Position numbers and translations under genes: made by a program. Of a stretch of DNA of 64,000 bases, positions 10,047 to 18,918 are shown in pieces. The DNA is from Symbiodinium natans. Its lineage: Eukaryota > Sar > Dinophyceae > Suessiales > Symbiodiniaceae. The number at the start of each line of letters is the position of its first letter. Positions within the stretch are counted from its first letter, which is position 1. The DNA lies in assembly GCA_905221605.1 (NCBI GenBank), contig CAJNDS010000620.1:38889-102888 (forward strand). The letters are read 5' to 3'. Under the pieces are notes generated by a model. That model was not told the DNA's origin. It saw only the letters and a list, made by a program, of their open reading frames with translations, and ran no database searches.

Positions 10047-10517
10047 TTACTTTGTTACTTCTAGCTCCGCTATAACGCCTTGGCGCAAGAGCGGGAGAAG
10101 CTGATCTTTCAGCTTTGGAAGCACTCTTCTTCCAAATGCTGCTAACACACCTTCGGTAGCTGCAGCTGTCGTCTTGTATTCAATGGCCGGTGCTGCATCG
10201 CCAACGTTCTTGAAAAGGGATTCAACTCTTGCCATCCCATGGTCGATGCAAAGACGAATCTGGTTACTACCTTCGCTCAGAAGGAGTTGGGCATCCTCAC
10301 GCAATGTGCCTTGGATGAGTCGGACCTCTTCGCCAGCATTCTTGACTGCAAATTTCACAACTTCTTTCGTGCTGTTTGTGGTCGTCAAGATAAGTTCGTC
10401 GGCCACAGTACCGGCATCAACAATGCACTTGCGGATGTTCTTTGTGCCAACGTCAACGATATAGGCGGCGGCACCAATGGTACCAACGGCGCAGCCGGCT
10501 GCGACCACGCCGAACAT
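10047..10517 (-). CDS. Hypothetical protein with N-terminal hydrophobic segment
   Basis: A 156-codon minus-strand ORF starting MFGVVAAGCAVGTIGAAAYI. The first ~20 residues could be a signal peptide or membrane anchor. The rest is amphipathic and helix-prone (EEVRLIQGTLREDAQLLL, VLPKLKDQLLPLLRQG). The stop at 10047 overlaps a GTAAGG that could be a splice donor, so this may be the first exon of one gene with 9598-10011 and the lectin ORF. The family is unknown. Confidence 0.45.
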   Translation of the reverse strand: MFGVVAAGCAVGTIGAAAYIVDVGTKNIRKCIVDAGTVADELILTTTNSTKEVVKFAVKNAGEEVRLIQGTLREDAQLLLSEGSNQIRLCIDHGMARVESLFKNVGDAAPAIEYKTTAAATEGVLAAFGRRVLPKLKDQLLPLLRQGVIAELEVTK

Positions 10518-10732
10518 TGTTCCCCTTTGAACTGACGCTTGATGTGGCGCTTGAGCCGAAGTTGGAAAGCATCAGAAACAGTGCAGTCGCGACACACAGC
10601 TGTTCGAGAAGAGGTCTCTCATGGAGGTGTTTCAAGAGGTCTTCCGAAGAATGCGGGAGGATCATGCATATAGATGATCGGGCTTTGTCGGATAGTGGGA
10701 TCCCCAAAATGGGACCTCCCCTACACAGGATC

Positions 10733-10785
10733 CCTCTAAACCCTAAGCCCTAAACCCTAAACCCTACACCCTAAACCCTAAACCT
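10733..10785 (+). repeat. Short interstitial CCCTAAA array
   Basis: About six copies of CCCTAAA with a few variants (CCCTAAG, CCCTACA). It stands alone, far from the heptamer-rich region at 52.7-63.8 kb. Confidence 0.85.
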
Positions 10786-10859
10786 CTTTGGGCCCAAGAT
10801 GCCCAGGCATTCTTTAGTGGACGCCACGGGTGCATAGACCAGTAAGCCGCCAATCACCT

Positions 10860-11180
10860 AGTAGGCCGCCAGTCACCTGTCAACCTCCCCAGACCCTTAG
10901 AGGCCTCTCTCTGCCCTCACCAGCCCTCCCAAAGACCCCTTAGAGACCCCTCACTGCCCTTCACTGCCCTCCTAAACTCCCCCAAGGACCTTAGAGGCCC
11001 TTCACTGTCCTCCTGAACTCCCGCAGGGACCTTCGCGGTTTTTATTGCCCTCCGCTGCCCTCCATTGCCCCCTAAACCATTTCAGCAACCCTTAGAGGCC
11101 CTCGACTGCACTCCACTGCCCTCCTAAACCTTCCAGGCACCCTTAGAGGCCCTAAACCCCGCCATGAACTGCCTCCTAAG
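10860..11180 (+). repeat. CACTGCCCTCCTAAACCCC repeat block
   Basis: Degenerate copies of the CCTTAGAGGCCC and CACTGCCCTCCTAAAC phrases, the same family as 121-680 and 5986-6250. No gene is seen. Confidence 0.7.
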
Positions 11181-11359
11181 GCCTTTTAGGGAAAATTTGT
11201 TTTGAGTCTATGGGCCTAATGCTCCATCTCTGTTTCGAAGTTGTTTTTCTGAGCGAAAGAAGTGCCAGAATTCAATATGATTTACTCTGCGAATAGCCTT
11301 CAGAGGGTCGAAAAGGTGTCTACTTAAGAGAGAGTCTGGCCGTGCCGACCTGTTTAGAC

Positions 11360-11640
11360 CAAAAGAAATGCAAAATGACAGAAATGACAAAAATGACAGA
11401 AATGACGGGCATCGGAGGGAAAATTCTATGGGACTATCAACTGGCCTGCTATCATCAAGAAAACGTAAAAAATGACAAAAATGACAAAACTGGGCTCGCC
11501 GCCGGTCCGCGCCGCCAGGTCTGCATCCGGCATGCACCGAAATTGTAATTGAAGGCGGACGTCCGCGCACCGAAATTTTCCACAGAAAACATTTGAGCTT
11601 GTCATTTTTGTCATTTCTGTCATGTTTGTCATTTTTCGTC
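11360..11640. repeat. AATGACAGA arrays, both orientations
   Basis: A forward array (AATGACAGAAATGACAAAA) at 11374-11408, another at 11468-11490, and a reverse array (CTTGTCATTTTTGTCATTTC) at 11597-11637 surround a spacer containing GGCATGCACCGAAATT, which resembles the phrase in the 7.1-7.7 kb tandem repeat. No gene is seen. Confidence 0.65.
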
Positions 11641-11674
11641 AAGGCGGTTGGACTGGTGAGTCGGGAGTTTTTAG

Positions 11675-12160
11675 GTGTTGAAAATTCACAACAAAAACCA
11701 GGAAATGACGGAAATGATGGAAATGACGGAATGACGCAAATGACGGAAATGACGGCAGTAATTTTTTCTGGCGGGAAAAGTCTTGCCGATGAGACCGAAC
11801 TAACACTCGACAGACAAGAGGGTAACAGTCAGCAGGGCATGGACAGCATTTTATCAAGCAAACTTTGACAAGCCAAGTTTTGTCAATTTTGTCAAGTTTT
11901 GCATTTTGGTAGGCCAGGCTCACCGCTCTTGTGGGCGCATTTCAGCATTTAACAGTTTTTCACAAGAATGTCAATTGCGTCAAAACCCCTTCGACGTACA
12001 GACTCACCTGTCAATGCGCAACAGGCGGACCCGCAATTTCTCAAGAATTTTAACGTCAATTGTGTCAATTTTGTCAATAGTGTCAAATTCTTGTCTTTTG
12101 GAAGACTTGCAGCCACGCGACAAAATTGACAGACTTCATGGAATTGACGGACTTGACAGA
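11675..12160 (+). repeat. Directly duplicated ~450-bp segment, copy 2
   Basis: Counterpart of 6420-6870. It includes a GACGGAAAT array ending AATGACGGCAGTAATTTTTTC, then the shared TCAGCAGGGCATGGACAGC, GGGCGCATTTCAGC and GTTGACTT-type spacer phrases and the GGAAGACTTGCAGCCA end. Confidence 0.75.
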
Positions 12161-12164
12161 ATTA

Positions 12165-12255
12165 ACATGGTATATATATATATATATCCATACGTATATA
12201 TATATATGGTCCCCCTCCCAAGACCAATTCAAAAAAAATATATATATACATACAC
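12165..12255. repeat. AT-rich palindrome (TA)n around CATACGTATA
   Basis: GGTATATATATATATATATCC is followed by ATACGTATATATATATATGG. The two arms are nearly perfect reverse complements, so the segment could extrude a cruciform. A second ATATATATACATAC run follows an A tract. Confidence 0.7.
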
Positions 12256-12551
12256 ACCAAAACTCAAGGCCGAGGCTATAAGCAGCCCAAAGCTGCAGGA
12301 ACCACTATGAGAACTTTAGTGTGCTGATGGCCCAGGCGTGGCACTGGGGGTAGGGGGGGAGCCCTTCGAAAAGGTTTCAATAAATCGTAACAGCGTTCCC
12401 CAAGACCTTCCTAGTGGATTTGGAACCTTGCATTCGGAACATTTAGGGGAGACTTCCAAACACCTCCAACCCCAAAGCCGAAACCCTACACTCTAGTTAC
12501 ATACTTGGCGTCCCTCCTTGATTATGATGATTATAATCCTTTTTTCAGTCG

Positions 12552-12553
12552 TC

Positions 12554-12599
<46 letters not shown>

Positions 12600-12602
12600 C
12601 AG
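12552..12602 (+). repeat. (GTA)n trinucleotide run
   Basis: About sixteen GTA triplets with one GCA, followed by a C10 tract. A simple-sequence repeat. Confidence 0.9.
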
Positions 12603-12651
12603 TAGGCACCCCCCCCCCCTACCAACTACCTTTTTCAACTTTACATGTTGC

Positions 12652-13538
12652 CAGTGCGTGCGAGTGGCCAGAGCATGCATGCCCGCACGATGATTACGTC
12701 CATGTTACCAGTGCGTGCGAGTGGCCAGAGCATCCATGCCCGCACGATGATTACGTCCATGTTACCAGTGCGTGCGAGTGGCCAGAGCATCCATGCCCGC
12801 GCGATGATTACGTCCATGTTACCAGTGTGTGCGAGTGGCCAGAACATCCATGCCCGCACGATGATTGCGTCCATGTTGCGTGCGAGTGGCCAGAGCATGC
12901 CATGCCCGCACGATGATTACGTCCATGTTACCAGTGCGTACGAGTGGCCAGAGCATCCATGCCCGCACGATGATTACGTCCATGTTACCAGTGCGTGCGA
13001 GTGGCCAGAGCATCCATGCCCGCGCGATGATTACGTCCATGTTACCAGTGTGTGCGAGTGGCCAGAACATCCATGCCCGCACGATGATTGCGTCCATGTT
13101 ACCAGTGCGTGCGAGTGGCCAGAGCATCCATGCCCGCACGATGATTACGTCCATGTTACCAGTGCGTACGAGTGGCCAGAGCATCCATGCCCGCACGATG
13201 ATTACGTCCATGTTACCAGTGCGTGCGAGTGGCCAGAGCATCCATGCCCGCACGATGATTACGTCCATGTTACCAGTGCGTGCGAGTGGCCAGAGCATCC
13301 ATGCCCGCACGATGATTACGTCCATGTTACCAGTGCGTGCGAGTGGCCAGAGCATCCATGCCCGCACGATGATTACGTCCATGTTACCAGTGCGTGCGAG
13401 TGGCCAGAGCATCCATGCCCGCACGATGATTACGTCCATGTTACCAGTGCGTGCGAGTGGCCAGAGCATCCATGCCCGCACGATGATTACGTCCATGTTA
13501 CCAGTGCGTGCGAGTGGCCAGAGCATCCATGCCCGCAA
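12652..13538 (+). repeat. 57-bp minisatellite, about 15 copies
   Basis: The unit contains CAGTGCGTGCGAGTGGCC, AGAGCATCCATGCCCGCA and CGATGATTACGTCCATGTTA; the period is 57 bp, exactly 19 codons. Because 57 is a multiple of three and the unit lacks stops in several frames, both strands show long repetitive ORFs (19-residue repeats). One unit near 12870 is shortened. A variant pair (GTGTGTGCGAG with AACATCC and GATTGCG) recurs about 228 bp apart, a higher-order pattern of four units. No evidence for translation. Confidence 0.9.
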
Positions 13539-13597
13539 AACAAGGCATGAACCAATTTTTCCTCATTTTTTAACATATCCAAAGTGCTCCGATGGGG

Positions 13598-13702
13598 CTC
13601 AAGTGCCACGCCTGCCACAAACTTTGCACTTGCGTTCCGTTGTGGGTTGCTTGAAGTGCCACGCCTGCCACAAACTTTTAACTTGCGTTCCGTGCACAGT
13701 GC
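13598..13702 (+). repeat. ~52-bp tandem duplication
   Basis: AAGTGCCACGCCTGCCACAA followed by ACTTGCGTTCCGT occurs twice, starting near 13599 and 13651. Confidence 0.75.
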
Positions 13703-14076
13703 GAAATTATGCTTCCGTTTGCAAAATCCACAAGTGATTTTTTGTTGTGTTCAATGCTGGAAGTACCACGAACATGAACGAGCTGCCCTGCGAAGCCAGC
13801 TGCGTGGCTCGCGGGAATGCATGCGGGGCAGCAGGTCTGGATTGGTTTGTGCTTGGGGCTGGCATTGCGGCTGCTGCCAAGCTGGCCTCTGGACTGGTTT
13901 CATGAGTGAACTGGAGCTGGATGGGAAGCTGATGCTCAGCTGGCGTTGGGGCTGGCGACTGCTTCTGAAGCTCGGCGGACGGCTCAACCTCATATACCCC
14001 TTGTTTGGAAAACAACAAGTGAGTGCGTGCTCAGTTCATGTGCTGTGCTGTGGGTTTTGTACACAACATGAAGAAT

Positions 14077-14216
<140 letters not shown>

Positions 14217-15100
14217 GAGTGAGCAGCGGAGCCGCTTGATGAACAGCACCTGACATGCAGTGCGCAGCATGCGTTACAGCCAGCGTCAATGCTGAAGGGA
14301 AGCTTTGAGGGTGTGCATCAGCCAAGCATCGGATGAGTATGAGTCCCCATGGCCGCTGCGCCTAAGACCAACCCGAGGCCTGCCCCATCGCCGGCGGAGC
14401 CGTGGCCCTTTCCGCCATGTTTTCATCACAACCTTTCCAGCATCCATGGTCCAAACGAGACACAACCCCCAGGGGTTTTTGGGAATGTCGAGGCAGGCAT
14501 GGGGCGCACCCCAACGGGACGCGTTGCTGGGCAAAACAACTGACGGTCAGCAGAAGTTGTTCTTCTACGTGTAGTAGAAACAGCTACCTGGTTCTAGAAG
14601 TTGGTTGAACAGATGTGAGGCTACGAACATACACTAAACATTGTTGGGTTCCTTGGTGATAACTTGAAAACCTTTAAATGAGGCCGTTTGGGCTTTCTAA
14701 GCTTGACAGCTGATAGACCTGGGGCGGCTGCGAGCAGATCCCGCCGTAAATGCAACCTGTCCGGCCGAAAGCTTCACTGCGATATGGGGGCACGGGTCAT
14801 TTCAGGCTTCCAGGATGATGTCTCAGCAAGAACTTCTCACAAGCCATGTCGGCGCATTGTTTGTCAGCTGTTTCGGGTCGTCACGAAGTCTCAGGACAAA
14901 AAAAGGCAGAGGCATGTGGCCGGCCTGTCGCGGATGAAGCAAGTCAGTTCCAAGGACCCCAAGATAATATCACAATAAGACAAATCCCCTGGAGTCTATC
15001 TCCTGGTACCAGAACCGGGATCCTGGTGAAAAACTTGCACGGAAGAACTTGAGCAGGCTTCACTGGAGCCAGTCCCGTTGGATGGCCACCTAATTAAGTA
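14217..15100. other. Spacer without recognised gene
   Basis: Short overlapping ORFs occur on both strands, none with a recognisable domain. Nothing further is seen. Confidence 0.5.
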
Positions 15101-15691
15101 CTAGGCACCCCGGCGGCTGCGGGGGTCCACACGGCGATCCGGTGGATCGTGGAAGTCGGACAGGCGAGGCGGTCGCTCAGTTTCGAAACATCCACCGCCG
15201 CAACTACCGCCGCAAAGGTCTTCTCCTTCTCCGTGGCTTATGCTTCTTCTTGCATGACCTTTGTCTTTTACCATTCCTCGGAGTTGTTTCAAGGATGCAT
15301 GGCAGTAGAACCAGCCTCGATAAGTATCTTCATCGTCACGCTGCTCATACTTGAACTGGATTTCGTCATGTTCTGCACTTGATGATGCGAATAAACCTGT
15401 CAAACATGGGTCGTAGCCGCCGGGGTACATCTCTATCAATGTGGCTCGCTGCCACCTGCCATTGCTCTCGTCACGGATGGCAAAATCCCGATTGTGTGTG
15501 GTCACTAGTTCGGCGTTTGTCTGGTCATCTCCCAGGCATAGCGCAAGCCCTGCATAATCTTTGGTCTTGGTCAAATAGGGCTGGTTGGCGGGGCAAAGTA
15601 ATTTGCGAGGCATGTCCCCCAAGTAAATATGCTCAGTCCTCCCAGCCACGTCACCACCTCCAGCAGGCCTTCGGTTTGCTTGAACACACAA
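15101..15691 (-). CDS. Hypothetical protein
   Basis: A 196-codon minus-strand ORF with mixed, non-repetitive composition, for example YLTKTKDYAGLALCLGDD, HNRDFAIRDESNGRWQRAT and IQFKYEQRDDEDTYRGWFY. Near the C-terminus is a Gly-Cys cluster (CGGSCGGGC). I do not recognise the family. The overlapping minus-strand frame at 15571-15891 has a hydrophobic stretch and may be an upstream exon. The start is uncertain and no neighbour suggests a role. Confidence 0.4.
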   Translation of the reverse strand: MCVQANRRPAGGGDVAGRTEHIYLGDMPRKLLCPANQPYLTKTKDYAGLALCLGDDQTNAELVTTHNRDFAIRDESNGRWQRATLIEMYPGGYDPCLTGLFASSSAEHDEIQFKYEQRDDEDTYRGWFYCHASLKQLRGMVKDKGHARRSISHGEGEDLCGGSCGGGCFETERPPRLSDFHDPPDRRVDPRSRRGA

Positions 15692-16875
15692 AAGAATAAT
15701 TCGCTAAGTGCCAAGTGCTCACTACGGAGAACTCCGGAACTAAACTGGATGGTCCTTGGCATGACACAGAGTGTGTCATATGCACAGACTGTATAGACCA
15801 TAAAAAAGCAACATCTCAAGCAAGTCCAAAACCCTTCCCCCTCTGGAGAGCTGGTTGTCCTGAGCATGAGGCACACGTTTTCTGCATACATTCGGAAGTT
15901 GGCAACTCATGACCGGCCCCCATGCCCCCATAGTGCCAATGCAAGTTGTGCGTCAGGATTGGCATATATTGATGCGTTCCATGGTCCCATGCTGCGTCGC
16001 TGCCGTCGACACCGGAAGGTGGCAAAGCTTGCCTTGGCTGTATCGGAGCTCAGGAAGCAATGAAACATCTGCCCTCATACATTTTTCCCAGCAGGAGGCA
16101 TCAAAGTTCCCAGTATTCAATCACAAATAGAGCATCATCTTTCCCCACACTTCTCAAACAATCTATCACATGGACGGACAACGCCACTGAAAACATGACC
16201 CAGGCTGCTGTGATCCCCGTAGCCACGTGTTGGTGTGATAATGAGTTGGTGGTGGCCCGTGGCCCAAGTCCCCGCCGTGCCACTGCATCCCATCGTGCCA
16301 GCGCATCTTCAGGTTTTTGAGCTGGCTCCGCACGACGAAGCTGAGCAGGTGCCGCTTAGCGCAGGCCATTTAGCCAGGGAGCAATTCCCTCGGCAGGGTG
16401 AGTCTAATGTGTCTGATGATTTTTGCACACCCATCGCATTCAGATCAACGAGAGGGAAACTTCTAAACTCTTCATATTGACACTGCCCAAGCGTTTAAGC
16501 CCTGTGCAAGCCTGGCCGCCTCCATATCCGTGTGTTTGGCGGCCTTCAGAACACCTGCCCACTGACCTGAGGAAGTTGCGGACAGCGGCCATTTCTCTGG
16601 TGAAGGGTGTTGAGCGCCACAAGAGTCAAAACTTGCTCCATGTCCACCCGAACTTGCTGCGCCAAGGTCGGAAATTCCGAACTTACTCTGGGCCAAGGTC
16701 GGAAAATTCCGAACTTGCTCGGGAAGGTCGGCGTGCAAAAAAGAAGCTGAGAAAAAAAAAAGAAGCCCCCTTGCCAGGTTTTTCGTCACATCTCATGAAG
16801 CATTTTGTATTGAGAGGTGCTGGGACGCTTATTCGCTTCTTGTTTTTAGCTGCGGCGGCGCTTGCGGGAGAAAAG

Positions 16876-17244
16876 TTAAGAAGGTGAGAAAGTGGTCTTC
16901 CCTGTTGCATCTGCCTTTATTCTTCTGCTGCCACTCATCGCCCAGTCCGTTCTGCACCTCACCGTCGGTGAGAAAACGCTGTCCCGGCCGGCTGCCCACC
17001 CCTTGAAGGCTTTGACAATCACGGACGCCGGCGCAACGTCGTAGTCAGGGCCGCACATTTCCCGTAGGAAGCCATACCACAGATCCACAGGGTGCATTTC
17101 CGGCACTGGGACTGTCGCGTAGCAGTGTAAGCGGCGTGATTGCAAATTTGCGCAGCTTGCGGAGTGCCAGCTGTTTGCTTTTCCGACAATGCCCGCCCAC
17201 TTTTTCCGGCGGTGTGCAGGAGTATTGTGAACGTGCAATGCCAT
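16876..17244 (-). CDS. Possible small hypothetical ORF or exon
   Basis: A 122-codon minus-strand ORF with plausible composition (VDLWYGFLREMCGPDYD, ASVIVKAFKGWAAGRDS). No domain is recognised and there is no supporting context. The 2 kb to its left hold only short overlapping ORFs. Confidence 0.25.
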   Translation of the reverse strand: MALHVHNTPAHRRKKWAGIVGKANSWHSASCANLQSRRLHCYATVPVPEMHPVDLWYGFLREMCGPDYDVAPASVIVKAFKGWAAGRDSVFSPTVRCRTDWAMSGSRRIKADATGKTTFSPS

Positions 17245-17302
17245 CTTGGTTTGTTTTTTAAATTCAATCTTTTGGGATAGTCCGGCCCGAGTCCGTCGCG
17301 CG

Positions 17303-17372
17303 CATTTCCGTCATTTCCGTCATTTCCGTCATTTCCGTCATTTCTGTCATTTCCGTCATTTCATTCCGTCAT
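17303..17372 (-). repeat. TTCCGTCAT array (reverse GACGGAAAT)
   Basis: About seven TTTCCGTCA nonamers, one with TTTCTGTCA. This is the reverse orientation of the 9-bp family that dominates the first 12 kb. Confidence 0.85.
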
Positions 17373-17529
17373 AGAAGGGGGGCGCAAGCCGAAATTTAAG
17401 CCCTGCTGTCAGTGGTGGGTTTGGGGGTATTGCGAATTTCAACCCATAAGCTCTCCTGGCTGCTGCGAATTTCAACCCATATGCTCTCCTGGCTGTCAAT
17501 GGCGGGGTTTGGGGGTGGGGGGCTCGGCT

Positions 17530-17815
17530 CTGAAGGCAAACGGGGCAAACGGGGCAAATGGGGTAAACGGGTTAAACGGGGTAAACGGGGTAAACGGGGT
17601 AAACGGGGTAAACGGGGTAAACGGGGTAAACGGGCAATGTAGGGTGCAGGAATAACAGAACTGACCTGGTAAACGGGGTAAACGGGATCAACCGGTGTAA
17701 TTAGCCAGGCAACTCGTAAGACAACAAAGTCTCGTTTACCCCATTTACCCCATTTACCCCATTTACCCCATTTACCCCATTTACCCCATTTACCCCATTT
17801 ACCCCATTTACCCTC
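17530..17815. repeat. Two convergent 9-bp arrays: AAACGGGGT and ACCCCATTT
   Basis: An array of AAACGGGGT nonamers (17530-17637) is followed after ~100 bp by an array of ACCCCATTT nonamers (17736-17812). The second is close to the reverse complement of the first, with A-to-G changes, so a single strand could fold into a long imperfect hairpin. No gene is present. Confidence 0.8.
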
Positions 17816-17859
17816 GCCCCGGAGCTTTCGACAGGACAAGTGCACGAAGCCCTTCTGGC

Positions 17860-18240
17860 TGTCAATAGTGGGATCCTCGGCTCATTTTGGCCGGCCCCAG
17901 GGAAAACCACGTCAAAACCGTTCAATTCCGTCACCCGCGTTGGCCCGTCGCCTCCCGTCAATTCCGTTAATTCCGTCAATTCCATCACGTTTGGCCCGCC
18001 CCGTCAATTCCGTCAATTCCGTTAAATCCGTCACCCGCGTTGGCCCGTCGCCCCCCGTCAATTCCGTCATTCCGTCACCCGCGTTGGTCCCGCCCCCCGT
18101 CAATTCCGTTGCCCCCGTCAATTCCGTCAAATTCGTCAAATCCGTTCAATTTGGTTGCATCGCCGGTTGTGGGCTTTAAACGCAGCGTTCGACGCTTTTT
18201 TGACGCTTTTGACGCTTTTGACCTCCTGTCATTTTTCGGT
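17860..18240 (-). repeat. Inverted copy of the 1.69-2.29 kb minisatellite block
   Basis: Read in reverse complement this matches 1690-2290 with fewer internal repeats. It includes the GGCCGGCC-containing edge near the CAATAGTGGGATCC phrase and the GGTTGCATCGCCGGTTGTG edge with the AACGCAGCGTTCGACGC palindrome. Long ORFs across it are repeat artefacts. Confidence 0.8.
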
Positions 18241-18359
18241 TTGCGCCCTTGCGTCGATTAGATTCACTGCCTTGGCCAGCCGCCCAAAGGCCCTTCACTG
18301 CCCTTACTACCCTTAGCCGCCCAAAGACCCTCAGAGGCCCATCACTGCCCTTAGCCAGT
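18241..18359 (+). repeat. CTTCACTGCCCTTAGCC block interrupted by the LTR
   Basis: A direct copy of sequence at about 1540-1647. It breaks off after GCCCTTAGCCAG, where the 5' LTR begins, whereas the copy at 1.6 kb continues CCGCCGTTGAAGG. This fixes the left insertion point of the retroelement. Confidence 0.7.
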
Positions 18360-18890
18360 TGATATATGTGACCCTCCTAGTTTCCCAGTTGACACGTGAT
18401 GTGCACTTGAGTTGTCTGCTATGAGTGTGAAGCATAGGCACGAGGACATGTCAGGCAGTGCAGATTTCTTTTGGCTTGGTGAGACCTTGTTTTGAGTGGG
18501 AAGAACCGTTTTCTGTTCGTTTTCTCGAAACTCGTTTGTCGGAACTCGTTTCCTGTTTGTGACCTGGTATTTGGTGACCAGAAGTGACTCAAGCCAGTTT
18601 AGGTCTGCACAGAGCTCAGCAGAGCACCTAAGAGGTGCTAGGAACCTACCCACAGTGTTTAGGAGTAGAAGTTCCATGGCTGAGTGTTTTCACCTGAAGT
18701 ACCTTTGTTTTCCCATGTCTGGCAGACAGTGTTTGAAGCTGGAGAGCCGTGCTCGCATTGGCTCAAGACGAGCGGAGCTCGAGAAGCTGTGAACAGCGCA
18801 GTGAAAAGAGTCCGCACTTCGTGCTGTGAGGGTTGAGTGTAGTCTTGACCTGAGGTCCCTTAGGCCCCCGTAGCTGTGCCACGAGTTTCA
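18360..18890 (+). repeat. 5' LTR
   Basis: It begins TGATATATGTGACC and ends GAGTTTCA, a TG...CA terminal pattern; the shared sequence runs three bases further (ACG). Inside are a perfect 7-bp stem AGCACCT/AGGTGCT near 18620 and TTGGCTCAAG at 18758-18767, identical to the 3' end of the dinoflagellate spliced leader. Promoter and polyadenylation signals could not be assigned. Confidence 0.88.
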
Positions 18891-18893
18891 ACG

Positions 18894-18905
18894 TGGTAGC
18901 GGAGC
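18894..18905 (+). other. Primer-binding site
   Basis: TGGTAGCGGAGC lies three bases after the LTR end. It has the TGG start needed to pair with a tRNA CCA end and resembles initiator-Met-type primer sites of Ty1/copia elements. Confidence 0.75.
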
Positions 18906-18918
18906 TTCGTGCTCCAGC

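Noticed and set aside
12652-13538. A CRISPR array
   Set aside because: The whole 57-bp unit repeats; there are no unique spacers and the organism is eukaryotic.
12641-13737. ORFs of 239-301 codons on both strands
   Set aside because: Produced by the 57-bp period being a multiple of three; no non-repetitive coding sequence.
16210-16230. A spliced-leader gene (CCGTAGCCA present)
   Set aside because: Only nine bases match and the TTTTGGCTCAAG end is absent.
18350-18362. A target-site duplication flanking the LTR element
   Set aside because: Bases left of 18360 and right of 48068 or 48071 do not match convincingly.
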